A DNA stretch of 64,000 nt, taken from assembly GCF_900106015.1 (NCBI RefSeq), contig NZ_LT629797.1, positions 930,001-994,000 on the forward strand, in the 5' to 3' direction. Under the pieces are notes generated by a model. That model had not been told where the DNA came from and searched no databases. It was given only the letters and a program-made list of their open reading frames with translations. Both the position numbers and the translations under genes were made by a program. This stretch comes from Pseudomonas sihuiensis (GTDB taxonomy: Bacteria > Pseudomonadota > Gammaproteobacteria > Pseudomonadales > Pseudomonadaceae). Shown here one piece after another: positions 17,653 through 30,035 of this stretch (position 1 is the stretch's first letter; each line of letters begins with the position of its first letter).

Positions 17653-20057
17653 GTGTTCGGGGTGCGGCTCAGGCGCAGGGCGTTGAGCACCACCAGCAGC
17701 GAGCTAAGGGACATGCCCACGGCTGCCCAGATCGGCGTGATCCAGCCCAGGGCGGCGAAGGGCAGTACCAGGCCATTGTACAGCGTCGCCCAGGCCAGGT
17801 TCTCGATGATGATACGGCGCGTGCGCTTGGCCAGCTTCAGGCCGTCGACCAGGCTGCTCAGTCGGTTCGACAGCAACACGGCGTCGGCGCTGGTTTTCGC
17901 CAGGTCGGAGGCCGAGCCCATGGCCACGCTGATGTCGGCGGCAGCCAATACCGGTACGTCGTTGACGCCGTCGCCAAGCATCAGCACGCGCCGCCCTTCA
18001 CCGTGCAACTGCTTGAGCACTGCCAGCTTGGCATCCGGGGTCAGGCCGCCCCGAGCGTCGTCGATGCCCAGCTGGCGGGCGACTTCACCCACCATCGGTG
18101 AGCTGTCACCAGAGAGCAGGTGAATGTTCCAGCCCCGCGCGCGCGCAGCGGAGATCAGGTCGGGAGCATCCTCGCGCAGGCGGTCGTCGAGGACGAACCA
18201 GGCCAGTGGGCCCTGTTCGTCGCCCAGCAGCAGCCATTGGCCGTGCTCGCTGGCAATCGGTGGTACGGCCTGGCCGCTCAGGGCGCAGACGAAGCTGGCC
18301 TCGCCTATGCGTAGCAGGCGGCCATCGACGCTGCCCTGTAGACCCTGGCCCGGATGACTGTCCACGGATTGCGCCGCGCGGGGCGCTTGGCTGAACGCGC
18401 GGGCGATGGGGTGTTCCGAACGGTTCTCCAGCGCGGCCGCCAGCGCCAGGCAAGCGCCCTGGTCGAGATCGCGCAGCGGATGGATGGCCTTGAGCGTCAG
18501 GCGGCCTTCGGTCAGCGTGCCGGTCTTGTCGAGCACCAGGGTGTCGATCTGGTTTAGGCCTTCGAGCACATGGCCGCGCGTCAGCAGCATGCCCAGCTTG
18601 TGCAGGGTGCCGGTGGCGGTGGTCAGCGCAGTCGGGGTGGCCAGGGCCAGGGCGCAGGGGCAGGTGGCCACGAGCAGGGCGAGCACGACCCAGAAGGCGC
18701 GACTGGAGTCTATCTCCCACCAGGCGAAACCGACCGCGGCGGCCGCCACCAGAATGAACAGCAGGAACCATTGCGACACGCGGTCGGCGATTTCCGCCAG
18801 GCGTGGTTTTTCGCTTTGCGCCCTATCCAGCAAGCGCACGATGGCCGACAGGCGCGTGGCATCGCCCAGCGCCTGCACTTCGACGGTCAATGGGCCTTCG
18901 ACGTTCAGCGTGCCAGCGGTAACGCTGTCGCCGATGCCGCGTGGCAGCGGCAGGTACTCGCCGGTGAGCAGCGATTCGTCGACACTCGATTGGCCGGCGA
19001 GGATGCGCCCGTCGGCGGGAATCAGCGAGCCGGGTTGCACCAGCACCTGCTCGCCTTCACGCAGTTCGCTGAGCAGGATGCGCTGGCTCTGGCCGTCGGC
19101 GCTCAGGCGCAGACAGGAGGCCGGCAGCAGCTTGACCAACTGCGCCGTAGCGGCGGCTGTGCGTTCTCGCGCACGCCGCTCCAGATAGCGGCCGGCGAGG
19201 AGGAACAGGGCGAACATGCCCACCGCGTCGAAATACAGCTCGCCCTGGCCGGTGATGGTCGACCAGATGCCGGCGACATAGGCGCCGCCAATGGCCAGCG
19301 AGACCGATACGTCCATGGTCAGGTGGCGCGTGCGCAGGTCGCGCAGGGCACCGCGGAAGAACTGGCCGCAACAGTAGAAGACGATAGGTGTGGTGAGGAA
19401 CAGGCTGGTCCAGCGCAGGATCTTGTCCAGTTCCGGCGACAGGTCGATGTTGAACTCCGGCCAGGTGGCCATGGTCGCCATCATCACCTGCATCCACAGC
19501 AACCCGGCCACACCCAACTCGCGCATGCGCCGGCGATTCTCCGCAGCCATGCGTTCGGCCGCCTCGTCGGCGCGCCACGGATGGGCGGCGTAGCCAATGC
19601 GGCGCAATTCGGCGAGCAGTTGGCTCAAGGGTATCCGGCTATCCTGCCAGCGCACCTGCAGGCGGTGGTTGGACAGGTTCAGGTGCGCTTCGGCCACGCC
19701 CGCTACGCCGCGCAGATGCTTTTCGATCAGCCAGCCGCAGGCGGCGCAACTGATGCCTTCGATCAGCAATTGGGTTTCGCTCAGTTCGCCTTCGTGCTGG
19801 ACGAAAGACTGCTGCACGTCACTGCGGTCGTAGAGCGCCAGTTCGTCAGGCAGGGCGGCGGGCAGTGCCTGCGGGTTGGCGGCACTTTCGCTGCGATGGC
19901 TGTAATAGTGCTCAAGCCCGCCGGCGACGATGGCTTCGGCCACCGCCTGGCAGCCGGGGCAGCACATTTGCCGGGCCTGGCCGAGCACGTCGGCACTGAA
20001 CTGACTGCCGGCAGGCACCGGCAGGCCACAGTGGTAGCAGGGAGTAGGGGCGGGCAT
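17649..20057 (-). CDS. ccoI: copper-transporting P1B-type ATPase of cbb3 assembly
   Basis: 802 residues. An N-terminal Cys-rich segment (CYHCGLPVPAG and MCCPGC, residues 7-36) precedes a heavy-metal-associated domain with Cys104 and Cys107. The membrane CPC motif is at 466-468, phosphorylated Asp510 in DKTGTLT, and the hinge near GDGVNDVPVLA. CcoI (FixI) exports Cu to the periplasm for the CcoN binuclear centre; it is assembly-specific rather than for copper resistance. The last codon is followed by a TAG embedded in a REP-like repeat. Confidence 0.96.
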   Translation of the reverse strand: MPAPTPCYHCGLPVPAGSQFSADVLGQARQMCCPGCQAVAEAIVAGGLEHYYSHRSESAANPQALPAALPDELALYDRSDVQQSFVQHEGELSETQLLIEGISCAACGWLIEKHLRGVAGVAEAHLNLSNHRLQVRWQDSRIPLSQLLAELRRIGYAAHPWRADEAAERMAAENRRRMRELGVAGLLWMQVMMATMATWPEFNIDLSPELDKILRWTSLFLTTPIVFYCCGQFFRGALRDLRTRHLTMDVSVSLAIGGAYVAGIWSTITGQGELYFDAVGMFALFLLAGRYLERRARERTAAATAQLVKLLPASCLRLSADGQSQRILLSELREGEQVLVQPGSLIPADGRILAGQSSVDESLLTGEYLPLPRGIGDSVTAGTLNVEGPLTVEVQALGDATRLSAIVRLLDRAQSEKPRLAEIADRVSQWFLLFILVAAAAVGFAWWEIDSSRAFWVVLALLVATCPCALALATPTALTTATGTLHKLGMLLTRGHVLEGLNQIDTLVLDKTGTLTEGRLTLKAIHPLRDLDQGACLALAAALENRSEHPIARAFSQAPRAAQSVDSHPGQGLQGSVDGRLLRIGEASFVCALSGQAVPPIASEHGQWLLLGDEQGPLAWFVLDDRLREDAPDLISAARARGWNIHLLSGDSSPMVGEVARQLGIDDARGGLTPDAKLAVLKQLHGEGRRVLMLGDGVNDVPVLAAADISVAMGSASDLAKTSADAVLLSNRLSSLVDGLKLAKRTRRIIIENLAWATLYNGLVLPFAALGWITPIWAAVGMSLSSLLVVLNALRLSRTPNT

Positions 20058-20065
20058 CGGCAGGG

Positions 20066-20584
20066 TCAGTAGGAGGGATTGTCACCGATCATGATGGTCT
20101 GGCCATCGGCGATGGTTTCCTCCTCGAACAGGCGCCAGTTCTGGCTGCCTTCCTGGCCGAGCAATTCGACGAAGCGGCGACCGCTGACCTGATCGACCAT
20201 CTGACCACGGTAGTGACCGTCAGCAGTGGGTTGCAGGATCACCCGGCGGTCACGTTCCGGCTGGGTCGGCGAGATCAGGTTGAGCACAATCTGCTGTGGC
20301 CGGCTGTTGCCCTGCAGGCTCAGCAGTGCGGTGCCGGTGGTGTTGTCCAGCACCAGTTCGCCATGCAGCTGCAGGCGTTCTGCCAGTTTCTCACGTTCCA
20401 GCGACTGGTTGATGCCTTTGCCGACGTCGTAGTAATCATCCGAGATGAGGCCCGGCGGGTTCTTGGTGGCGATGGTGAGCAGGGTCAGCCCCTGCACCAC
20501 CGAGTAGCCCAACAGGAATAGGATGAACCAGGGCCAGAACTGCTTGTACCAGGGTTTGACTGGCGATGTGTTGTGTTCGCTCAT
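20066..20584 (-). CDS. ccoH: cbb3 assembly protein CcoH (FixH)
   Basis: 172 residues. One membrane helix near 14-38 (FWPWFILFLLGYSVVQGL) is followed by a periplasmic beta-rich FixH domain with the conserved DDYYxxGKxINQ-like motif. CcoH associates with the oxidase during assembly. It is eight bases from ccoI and 13 bases after ccoG, so ccoGHIS forms one operon. Confidence 0.93.
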   Translation of the reverse strand: MSEHNTSPVKPWYKQFWPWFILFLLGYSVVQGLTLLTIATKNPPGLISDDYYDVGKGINQSLEREKLAERLQLHGELVLDNTTGTALLSLQGNSRPQQIVLNLISPTQPERDRRVILQPTADGHYRGQMVDQVSGRRFVELLGQEGSQNWRLFEEETIADGQTIMIGDNPSY

Positions 20585-20597
20585 GCGTTTTCCGTCG

Positions 20598-22010
20598 TCA
20601 GCGGACGCTGGGGCCGATAAATCGGCTGTCGGCGTCGTTCTTGATACTGGGGTCGTCTGCCGATTGTACGTGGAAGACGATGTTATTGGCGCTGGAAGGC
20701 AGTTTTTCCGGTGCGATGGACAGCTCGACCGGGAAGGAGTACACCTCACCGGCCAGCGCCCGTACTTCGCGCTTGCCTTCGTAGACCAGGCCGTCGAGAC
20801 CGTCGACGGTGATCACGTAGGTCATGTCGCGCTGCGCCTTGTTCATGATCTTCAGGGTGTAGACGTTCTCGATGTAGCCGCGCTCGTTCTCGCGGAAAAG
20901 TACGCGATCCTTGAGCACGTCCAGTTCCACCAGCGGACGAGTGGCCACAGCCCAGGCGAACAGGCCGATCATCGCGACCAGTGCGACAGCGTACCCGATC
21001 AGGCGCGGGCGCAGCAGGCGGGTCTTGCGCCCGGACAGGTTGTGTTCAGTGGTGTAGCTGATCAGCCCCTTGGGGTAGTTCATCTTGTCCATGATGTCGT
21101 CGCAGGCGTCGATGCAGGCGGCGCAGCCGATGCATTCGATCTGCAGGCCGTCGCGGATATCGATACCGGTGGGGCAGACCTGTACGCACATCTTGCAGTC
21201 GATGCAATCACCCAGGCCCTGTGCCTTGTAGTCGGCGTCCTTCTTGCGCGGACCGCGCTTCTCGCCGCGGCGCGGGTCGTAGGAGACGATCAGGGTGTCT
21301 TGGTCGAACATCACGCTCTGGAAGCGCGCATAGGGGCACATGTAGATGCATACCTGCTCGCGCAGGTAGCCGGCGTTGCCGTAGGTGGCGAGGGTGAAAA
21401 AACCGATCCAGAAATAGGCCCAGCCGCTGGCCTGGCCGGTGAAGATCTCGATCACCAGGTCGCGAATCGGCGTGAAGTAGCCGACGAAGGTGATTGCGGT
21501 GAGCAGTGACACGCCCACCCAGATGCCGTGCTTGGCCAGCTTGCGTGTAAATTTCTTGCCGCTCATGGGTTGTTTGTCCAGCTTCATCCGCTGGTTGCGG
21601 TCACCTTCGGTAACTTTCTCGGCCCACATGAACACCCAGGTGAACACGCTTTGCGGGCAGGTGTAGCCGCACCAGACGCGGCCGGCGAACACGGTGATGA
21701 AGAACAGACCGAAGGCGCAGATGATCAGCAGCCAGGACAGCAGCATGAAGTCCTGCGGCCAGTAGGTGGCGCCGAAGATATGGAACTTGCGTTCCGGCAG
21801 GTTCCACCAGACGGCCTGGCGGCCTTCCCAGTTCAGCCAGACGGTGCCGAAGTACAGCAGGAACAGCAGGGCGCCGCCGGCAAGTCGCAGATTGCGAAAC
21901 AGGCCCGTGAATGCGCGGGTATAGATCTTCTCGCGGCTGGCGTAGAGATCGACGCTGGCATTCTTGGCAGGAGGAGGGGTGACGTCCTGGACGGGAATCT
22001 GTTCGCTCAT
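20598..22010 (-). CDS. ccoG: cbb3 assembly ferredoxin/copper reductase CcoG
   Basis: 470 residues, several membrane helices. Two 4Fe-4S motifs at about 269-279 and 293-303 (CIDCKMCVQVCP, CIGCAACIDAC) and two membrane CX3CP motifs at 114-118 and 221-225 are all intact. CcoG has been shown elsewhere to reduce Cu(II) for delivery to cbb3 oxidase. The C-terminal third is an Ig-like periplasmic domain. It heads ccoGHIS after the ccoP1 terminator; the promoter must lie within 22011-22101. Confidence 0.95.
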   Translation of the reverse strand: MSEQIPVQDVTPPPAKNASVDLYASREKIYTRAFTGLFRNLRLAGGALLFLLYFGTVWLNWEGRQAVWWNLPERKFHIFGATYWPQDFMLLSWLLIICAFGLFFITVFAGRVWCGYTCPQSVFTWVFMWAEKVTEGDRNQRMKLDKQPMSGKKFTRKLAKHGIWVGVSLLTAITFVGYFTPIRDLVIEIFTGQASGWAYFWIGFFTLATYGNAGYLREQVCIYMCPYARFQSVMFDQDTLIVSYDPRRGEKRGPRKKDADYKAQGLGDCIDCKMCVQVCPTGIDIRDGLQIECIGCAACIDACDDIMDKMNYPKGLISYTTEHNLSGRKTRLLRPRLIGYAVALVAMIGLFAWAVATRPLVELDVLKDRVLFRENERGYIENVYTLKIMNKAQRDMTYVITVDGLDGLVYEGKREVRALAGEVYSFPVELSIAPEKLPSSANNIVFHVQSADDPSIKNDADSRFIGPSVR

Positions 22011-22101
22011 CGATGCATACCACGGCGGTTGGTTGGCAGCCCGGGCCGATGCGTGCCGGTCAGGGTCATTTCACGATGACTATATGGTACGCCTGAAAGA
22101 C

Positions 22102-22139
22102 AACGCCCGGGTGCGACCAGCGGTCGCGACCCGGGCGTT
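22102..22139 (-). terminator. terminator of the ccoN1O1Q1P1 operon
   Basis: AACGCCCGGG (22102-22111) pairs with CCCGGGCGTT (22130-22139), with partly paired inner bases. It lies about 33 bp after the ccoP1 stop on the minus strand and is followed by TGTCTTT. Confidence 0.75.
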
Positions 22140-22171
22140 CATTGACCCTTGTCAAAAGAGCCGCTTTGCGC

Positions 22172-23167
22172 TTACTGCTCTTCGGCCTTGTGCGACAGGC
22201 TGTACACATAGGCAGCCAGCAGGTGCACCTTGTCGTTGCCAAGGAATTCTTCCTGGGCTGGCATGTTGCCGTGACGGCCGTAGCGAATGGTCTGCTGCAG
22301 TTGCGCGTAGCTGCTGCCGTAGATGAACGCGGCCGGGTTGGTCAGGTTCGGTGCCCCAAGGGCCTGCATGCCGGTACCGGCCGGAGTATGGCAGGCCGCG
22401 CAGGCGGTGCCGAACACTTGCTTGCCAGCCTCGATGTCAGCCTCGACACCTTCCGGCAGTTCGCGACCGCCGAGCTCGGTGAGGACGTAGGCGGCAACGT
22501 TGCGCACGCCATCTTCACCAATGATCGGACCCTGAGCAGGCATCATGCCCTGACGGCCCTTGAGCAGGGTGGTCTTGATGGTTTCCGGGTCGCCGCCCCA
22601 GCGCCATTCGTTGTCGGTCAGGTTGGGGAAGCCGTAGCTGCCCTTGGCATCGGAGCCGTGGCACACCGAGCAGTTGGAGGCGAACAGGCGGCCACCCATT
22701 TTCAGGGCTTGCTCGTCCTTGGCCACTTCCTCGATGGGCATGGCAGCGTACTTGGCGAACAGCGGGCCGTATTGCTCATCGGCACGCGCCATTTCCTTTT
22801 CCCACTGGTGCACGCCGGTCCAGCCGGAGTAACGCATGGAACCGTCAGCGATCTGTACACCGGCAGCGAAAGGGGTCTGCTTCTCGCTGTCGACGTAGTC
22901 GTAGCCCGGCAGCAGGCCCTTGAAGTTACCCAGGCCCGGGTACAGGGCGAGGTAGCCGAGGGCGAAGACGATGGTGGCGACGAACAGCATGAACCACCAC
23001 TTCGGCAGTGGGTTGTCATACTCCTCGATGCCATCGAAGCTGTGCCCGACGGTTTCTTCGGTGGTTTCCTGGCGCTGGCCCTTGCGGGTGCCGAAGATCA
23101 GCCAGGTCAGGGCGAAGATGGTGCCCAGAGACAGAATGGTTACGTACCAACTCCAGAACGTGGTCAT
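22172..23167 (-). CDS. ccoP1: cbb3 oxidase dihaem subunit CcoP, copy 1
   Basis: 331 residues. Two N-terminal membrane helices (about 5-25 and 57-78) are followed by two periplasmic c-type haem domains, CSVCH at 166-170 and CAACH at 256-260. A stretch of about 25 residues near 91-116 (after [13 protein letters not shown]) is absent from CcoP2. CcoP passes electrons from cytochrome c to CcoO. Its ATG overlaps the end of ccoQ1 by four bases. Confidence 0.96.
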   Translation of the reverse strand: MTTFWSWYVTILSLGTIFALTWLIFGTRKGQRQETTEETVGHSFDGIEEYDNPLPKWWFMLFVATIVFALGYLALYPGLGNFKGLLPGYDYVDSEKQTPFAAGVQIADGSMRYSGWTGVHQWEKEMARADEQYGPLFAKYAAMPIEEVAKDEQALKMGGRLFASNCSVCHGSDAKGSYGFPNLTDNEWRWGGDPETIKTTLLKGRQGMMPAQGPIIGEDGVRNVAAYVLTELGGRELPEGVEADIEAGKQVFGTACAACHTPAGTGMQALGAPNLTNPAAFIYGSSYAQLQQTIRYGRHGNMPAQEEFLGNDKVHLLAAYVYSLSHKAEEQ

Positions 23168-23352
23168 TGGTTATTGCTCCTGGAAGAGTCCTGATCGCGC
23201 GTGGACTCGGGCTTGGGATCGTCGGCGAAGGGCAGGTTGGCAGCTTCGTCGAAGTTCGATTTGCGCTTGCTGCTGTAAGCCCAGAGCACCACGCCGATGA
23301 AGGCGATGAACACCACCGCCGTGCCGATGCCGCGAATCATCCCGATGTCCAT
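23164..23352 (-). CDS. ccoQ1: cbb3 oxidase small subunit CcoQ, copy 1
   Basis: 62 residues: one membrane helix (about 8-28, ending LWAYSSKRK) and a short polar tail with the shared AANLPFADD motif. CcoQ stabilises the complex. It lies six bases after ccoO1 and overlaps ccoP1. Confidence 0.93.
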   Translation of the reverse strand: MDIGMIRGIGTAVVFIAFIGVVLWAYSSKRKSNFDEAANLPFADDPKPESTRDQDSSRSNNQ

Positions 23353-23358
23353 AGCGTC

Positions 23359-23966
23359 TTACCGTTTGTTCTTGATGGAAGTGCCGAGAACCTGCAGGTA
23401 CGCGATCAGCGCGTCCATTTCGGTCTTGCCTTTCACGGCATCGCGGGCGCCGGCGATATCTTCGTCGGTGTAGGGGATGCCGAAGCCACGCATGACTTCC
23501 ATCTTCTTCGCGGTGTCGCGACCGTCGAGCCTGTTTTCCACCAGCCATGGGTAGGCAGGCATCTTCGACTCCGGCACGACGTTGCGCGGGTTGTACAGGT
23601 GGGCGCGATGCCACTCGTCCGAGTAGCGACCGCCGACGCGAGCCAGATCCGGGCCGGTACGCTTGGAGCCCCACAGGAAGGGGTGATCCCAGACGCTTTC
23701 GCCGGCGACGGAGTAGTGACCGTAACGCTCGGTTTCGGCGCGGAACGGGCGGATCATCTGCGAGTGGCAGCCGACACAACCTTCCTTGATATAGATGTCG
23801 CGGCCTTCCAGTTGCAGCGCGGTGTAGGGCTTGAGGCCTTCCACCGGCTCATTGGTGACGTCCTGGAAGAACAGCGGGACGATCTGCGTCAGGCCGCCGA
23901 TGCTGACGGCGATCACCATCAGCAGCGCCATCAGGCCGATGTTCTTCTCGATGATTTCGTGTTTCA

Positions 23967-23967
<1 letters not shown>
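23359..23967 (-). CDS. ccoO1: cbb3 oxidase monohaem subunit CcoO, copy 1
   Basis: 202 residues. One N-terminal membrane anchor (about 8-34) and one c-type haem site, CVGCH at 64-68, in the family motif [14 protein letters not shown]. Its ATG overlaps the ccoN1 TGA by one base. Roughly residues 62-133 are identical in CcoO2, pointing to recent sequence exchange between copies. Confidence 0.97.
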
Positions 23968-25726
<1,759 letters not shown>

Positions 25727-25751
25727 CCGGCGACCTTGCTGCGGTCGCCGG
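25727..25751 (-). terminator. terminator of the ccoN2O2Q2P2 operon
   Basis: CCGGCGACC (25727-25735) pairs with GGTCGCCGG (25743-25751) 13 bp after the ccoP2 stop on the minus strand, followed by CTCCCTCCTTAT. The tract after the stem is only moderately T-rich. Confidence 0.7.
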
Positions 25752-25763
25752 TAAAGCCGTGGA

Positions 25764-26690
25764 TTACTTGTCTTCGCCCTGGCTCAACTTGAGCACGTAA
25801 GCAGCCAGCAGGTGAGCCTTGTCGTTACCGAGAAAATCACCCTGAGCCGGCATGTTGCCGCTGCGACCATAGCGAATGGTCTGCTGCAGTTGGGCGAAGC
25901 TGCTGCCGTAGATGAAGGCGCTGGGCTGAGTCAGGTCCGGCGCGCCCATCACTGCCATGCCGGTGCCGGCCGGGGTGTGGCAGGCGGAGCAGAGCGTGGC
26001 GAAGATCTGCTTGCCGGCGGCGACATCGGCCTGCGCATCTTCCGGAAGGTCGCGACCGCCCAGTTCGGTGAGGACGTAGGCAGCGACGTTACGCACACCA
26101 TCTTCGCCGATCATCGGGCCTTGTGCAGGCATCACTCCGACGCGGCCATGCATGATGGAGGTCTTTATGGTCTCCGGCTCGCCACCCCAGCGCCAGCTGT
26201 TGTCCGTCAGGTTGGGGAAGCCGTAGCTGCCCTTGGCGTCGGAGCCATGGCAGACCGAGCAGTTTGAGGCGAACAGGCGTCCGCCCATCTTCAGCGCGCG
26301 CTCGTCCTTGGCCACTTCCTCGATGGGCATGGCGGCATATTTGGCGAAAATCGGGCCGTACAGCTCATCGGCGCGATCCATTTCGCGCTGCCACTGGTTG
26401 ACCTGGGTCCAGCCATCCTCGTAGCCCGGCAGCAGGCCCTTGAAGTTACCCAGGCCCGGATACAGCAGCAGGTAAGCCACGGAAAACACCAGGGTGCCGA
26501 CGAACAACATGAACCACCACTTGGGCAGCGGGTTGTCGTACTCCTCGATGCCATCGAAAGAGTGGCCCATGGTCTGCTCGGTGGGGTTCTTGTGAACTTC
26601 GCCCTTGCGGGTGGCGAAAATCAGCCAGAACAGCGCAACCAGCGAACCAACGGTCAGCAGGGTGATGTACCAACTCCAGAAGGTGGTCAT
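25764..26690 (-). CDS. ccoP2: cbb3 oxidase dihaem subunit CcoP, copy 2
   Basis: 308 residues with the same layout as copy 1: two membrane helices, then haem sites CSVCH (144-148) and CSACH (232-236). It lacks the extra loop of copy 1 after the second helix. It is the last gene of the distal cco operon and overlaps ccoQ2 by four bases. Confidence 0.96.
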   Translation of the reverse strand: MTTFWSWYITLLTVGSLVALFWLIFATRKGEVHKNPTEQTMGHSFDGIEEYDNPLPKWWFMLFVGTLVFSVAYLLLYPGLGNFKGLLPGYEDGWTQVNQWQREMDRADELYGPIFAKYAAMPIEEVAKDERALKMGGRLFASNCSVCHGSDAKGSYGFPNLTDNSWRWGGEPETIKTSIMHGRVGVMPAQGPMIGEDGVRNVAAYVLTELGGRDLPEDAQADVAAGKQIFATLCSACHTPAGTGMAVMGAPDLTQPSAFIYGSSFAQLQQTIRYGRSGNMPAQGDFLGNDKAHLLAAYVLKLSQGEDK

Positions 26691-26866
26691 GCTTGGGTCC
26701 TCGAAACGGCGGGCTTGGACTCATCGGCGAAGGGCAGGTTGGCGGCCTCGGCGAAGGCGTCGCGGCGCTTGCCGCTATAAGCCCAGAGGGTAACGGCGGT
26801 GAAGGCGATCAGAACCAGTGCGCTGCCCAGGCCGCGCAGGGTGCCGATATCGATAAGCTCGAACAT
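26687..26866 (-). CDS. ccoQ2: cbb3 oxidase small subunit CcoQ, copy 2
   Basis: 59 residues: one membrane helix (about 11-31, ending LWAYSGKRR) and the [12 protein letters not shown] tail, clearly homologous to CcoQ1. ATG 26866 lies five bases after the ccoO2 stop with a GAGGTGAG ribosome site overlapping that stop. A longer frame that runs through ccoO2 is not used. Confidence 0.92.
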   Translation of the reverse strand: MFELIDIGTLRGLGSALVLIAFTAVTLWAYSGKRRDAFAEAANLPFADESKPAVSRTQA

Positions 26867-26871
26867 GGCGC

Positions 26872-27479
26872 TCACCTCTTGTTCTTCACGGCGGTGCCAA
26901 GCACCTGCAGGTAAGCGACCAGAGCATCCATCTCGCTCTTGCCCTTGACCGCGTCGCTGGCGCCGGCGATGTCTTCTTCGCTGTAGGGCACGCCCAATGT
27001 GCGCAAGGCGCTCATCTTCTTGGCCGTGTCCTGGCCATGGAGGCTCTGTTCGACCAGCCAGGGGTAGGCGGGCATGATCGACTCCGGCACGACGTTGCGC
27101 GGGTTGTACAGGTGGGCGCGATGCCACTCGTCCGAGTAGCGACCGCCGACGCGGGCCAGGTCCGGGCCGGTGCGCTTGGAGCCCCACAGGAAGGGGTGAT
27201 CCCAGACGCTTTCGCCGGCGACGGAGTAGTGGCCGTAGCGCTCGGTCTCGGCGCGGAACGGGCGGATCATCTGCGAATGGCAACCGACGCAGCCCTCGCG
27301 GATGTAAATGTCGCGGCCTTCCAGTTGCAGCGCGGTGTAGGGCTTGAGGCCATCGACCGGCTCGTTGGTGACGTCCTGGAAGAACAGCGGGACGATCTGC
27401 GTCAGGCCGCCGATGCTGACCGCCAGGATCATCACCAGGGCCATCAGGCCGATGTTCTTCTCGAGAATCTCGTGTTTCA

Positions 27480-27480
<1 letters not shown>
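26872..27480 (-). CDS. ccoO2: cbb3 oxidase monohaem subunit CcoO, copy 2
   Basis: 202 residues, membrane anchor plus one haem site (CVGCH at 64-68). Differences from copy 1 are concentrated in the anchor and in the last third; the central haem domain is identical in protein and nearly so in DNA. The ATG overlaps the ccoN2 TGA by one base. Confidence 0.97.
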
Positions 27481-28919
<1,439 letters not shown>

Positions 28920-29010
28920 GTCTGGGCTTCCATCCACGGTTATGGCAGAGCGGCCGATATCCGTGGCACCCCCAGGCATGAGCAGGCCACGAACACCACG
29001 GATATCGACG

Positions 29011-29059
29011 CGAGGCAAGCATGAGCAAAGGGCCATCTGGGTTTATTGACGCGGGTCAA
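29011..29059 (-). promoter_or_regulatory. Anr box for ccoN2 inside the divergent hydrolase gene
   Basis: TTGACGCGGGTCAA at 29046-29059 has perfectly symmetric half sites, TTGAC and GTCAA. Class II spacing predicts a leftward start near 29011 with -10 CATGCT at 29023-29018, a weak hexamer. The box overlaps codons 9-13 of the rightward hydrolase gene. Confidence 0.7.
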
Positions 29060-29695
29060 TGTGAGCGGGAACTGCCAGGGTTGTGGGACGAGCCGCCGCA
29101 GGCAGCGTCTGGCACGCTGATCCTGGCGCACGGTGCCGGTGCGCCGATGGACAGCCCATTCATGCAGTACATGGCTCAAGGTCTTGCCGCGCGCGGTGTG
29201 CGCGTGGTGCGCTTCGAGTTCGCCTATATGGCGCAGCGACGGGTGGACGGGCGCAAGCGCCCGCCCAATCCGCAGGCGCAACTGCTGCAGCAATGGCGTG
29301 ACATACATGCTCAGGTGCGCCAACGGGTCGCAGGGCCTGTGGCCATCGGCGGCAAGTCGATGGGCGGGCGCATGGCCAGCCTGCTGGCCGATGAACTGGG
29401 CGCTTCAGTGCTGATTTGTCTGGGCTATCCCTTCTATGCCGCTGGTAAACCGGAAAAACCGCGAGTCGCCCATTTGGCTGCGCTGCGCACGCCGACGCTG
29501 ATCATTCAGGGCGAGCGTGATGCTCTGGGCAATCGCGAGACTGTTGCAGGCTATGACCTTTCAGCGGCGATCGAACTGCACTGGTTGCCAGCCGCCGATC
29601 ACGACCTCAAGCCCCTCAAAGCATCCGGCTTCAACCATGAGCAGCACCTCGACAGCGCGGTTCAAGCCATCGCCGACCGTCTGCAGTCGTGCTGA
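29021..29695 (+). CDS. alpha/beta hydrolase (KANL3/Tex30-like)
   Basis: 224 residues. [13 protein letters not shown] near 34-46 and nucleophile elbow [11 protein letters not shown] are typical of the small KANL3/Tex30-like hydrolase group, with a C-terminal ADHDL supplying Asp/His. Cytoplasmic. GAGGCAAGC precedes ATG 29021. It is divergent from ccoN2 (101-bp gap), and the ccoN2 Anr box lies within its first codons, so its own expression may respond to oxygen. Substrate unknown. Confidence 0.85.
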   Translation: MSKGPSGFIDAGQCERELPGLWDEPPQAASGTLILAHGAGAPMDSPFMQYMAQGLAARGVRVVRFEFAYMAQRRVDGRKRPPNPQAQLLQQWRDIHAQVRQRVAGPVAIGGKSMGGRMASLLADELGASVLICLGYPFYAAGKPEKPRVAHLAALRTPTLIIQGERDALGNRETVAGYDLSAAIELHWLPAADHDLKPLKASGFNHEQHLDSAVQAIADRLQSC

Positions 29696-29916
29696 TGGGG
29701 TGGTGAAGCTCCTTCATCCGTCCTTTTTTCATGGCGCGGCTGCGGTAAAAGTGGTTGCGCTTGACCGGGCGGTCACGCAGTGTGGCAGGCAAGTGTCTGA
29801 GCCCTTTCGCAGGGGCTTGCGGTCGTGTCGACCGTCGCGCGACGCGGTACTTGCCGTGTTTCAACGCAAGCTGTGCCACGCATTGGGGCGGAGCGTCATG
29901 ACAGAAACATTGCCGC

Positions 29917-29931
29917 GCACCATGATGGTGC
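29917..29931. promoter_or_regulatory. NtrC-type enhancer site
   Basis: GCACCATGATGGTGC is a perfect 15-bp palindrome and matches the NtrC consensus GCACCA-N3-TGGTGC exactly. It is centred about 72 bp upstream of the -12 element of a sigma-54-like promoter. The non-coding stretch 29696-30035 contains only this site, that promoter and a T-rich spacer. Confidence 0.8.
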
Positions 29932-29983
29932 TTAATGTTTTTGGTTTTTCTGTAACTAGTTGATATTAAAGGATTAATTGCTC

Positions 29984-29999
29984 TGGCTCGGGGCTTGCA
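29984..29999 (+). promoter_or_regulatory. sigma-54 (RpoN) promoter of the ATP-grasp operon
   Basis: TGGCTCGGGGCTTGCA fits TGGCAC-N5-TTGCW with the invariant GG and GC in correct spacing and one mismatch in the -24 element. Transcription would begin near 30010, 26 bp before the ATP-grasp start. Confidence 0.75.
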
Positions 30000-30035
30000 G
30001 AGATACCCGCAAGTCCGGGTGACAAGGAGTACGGC

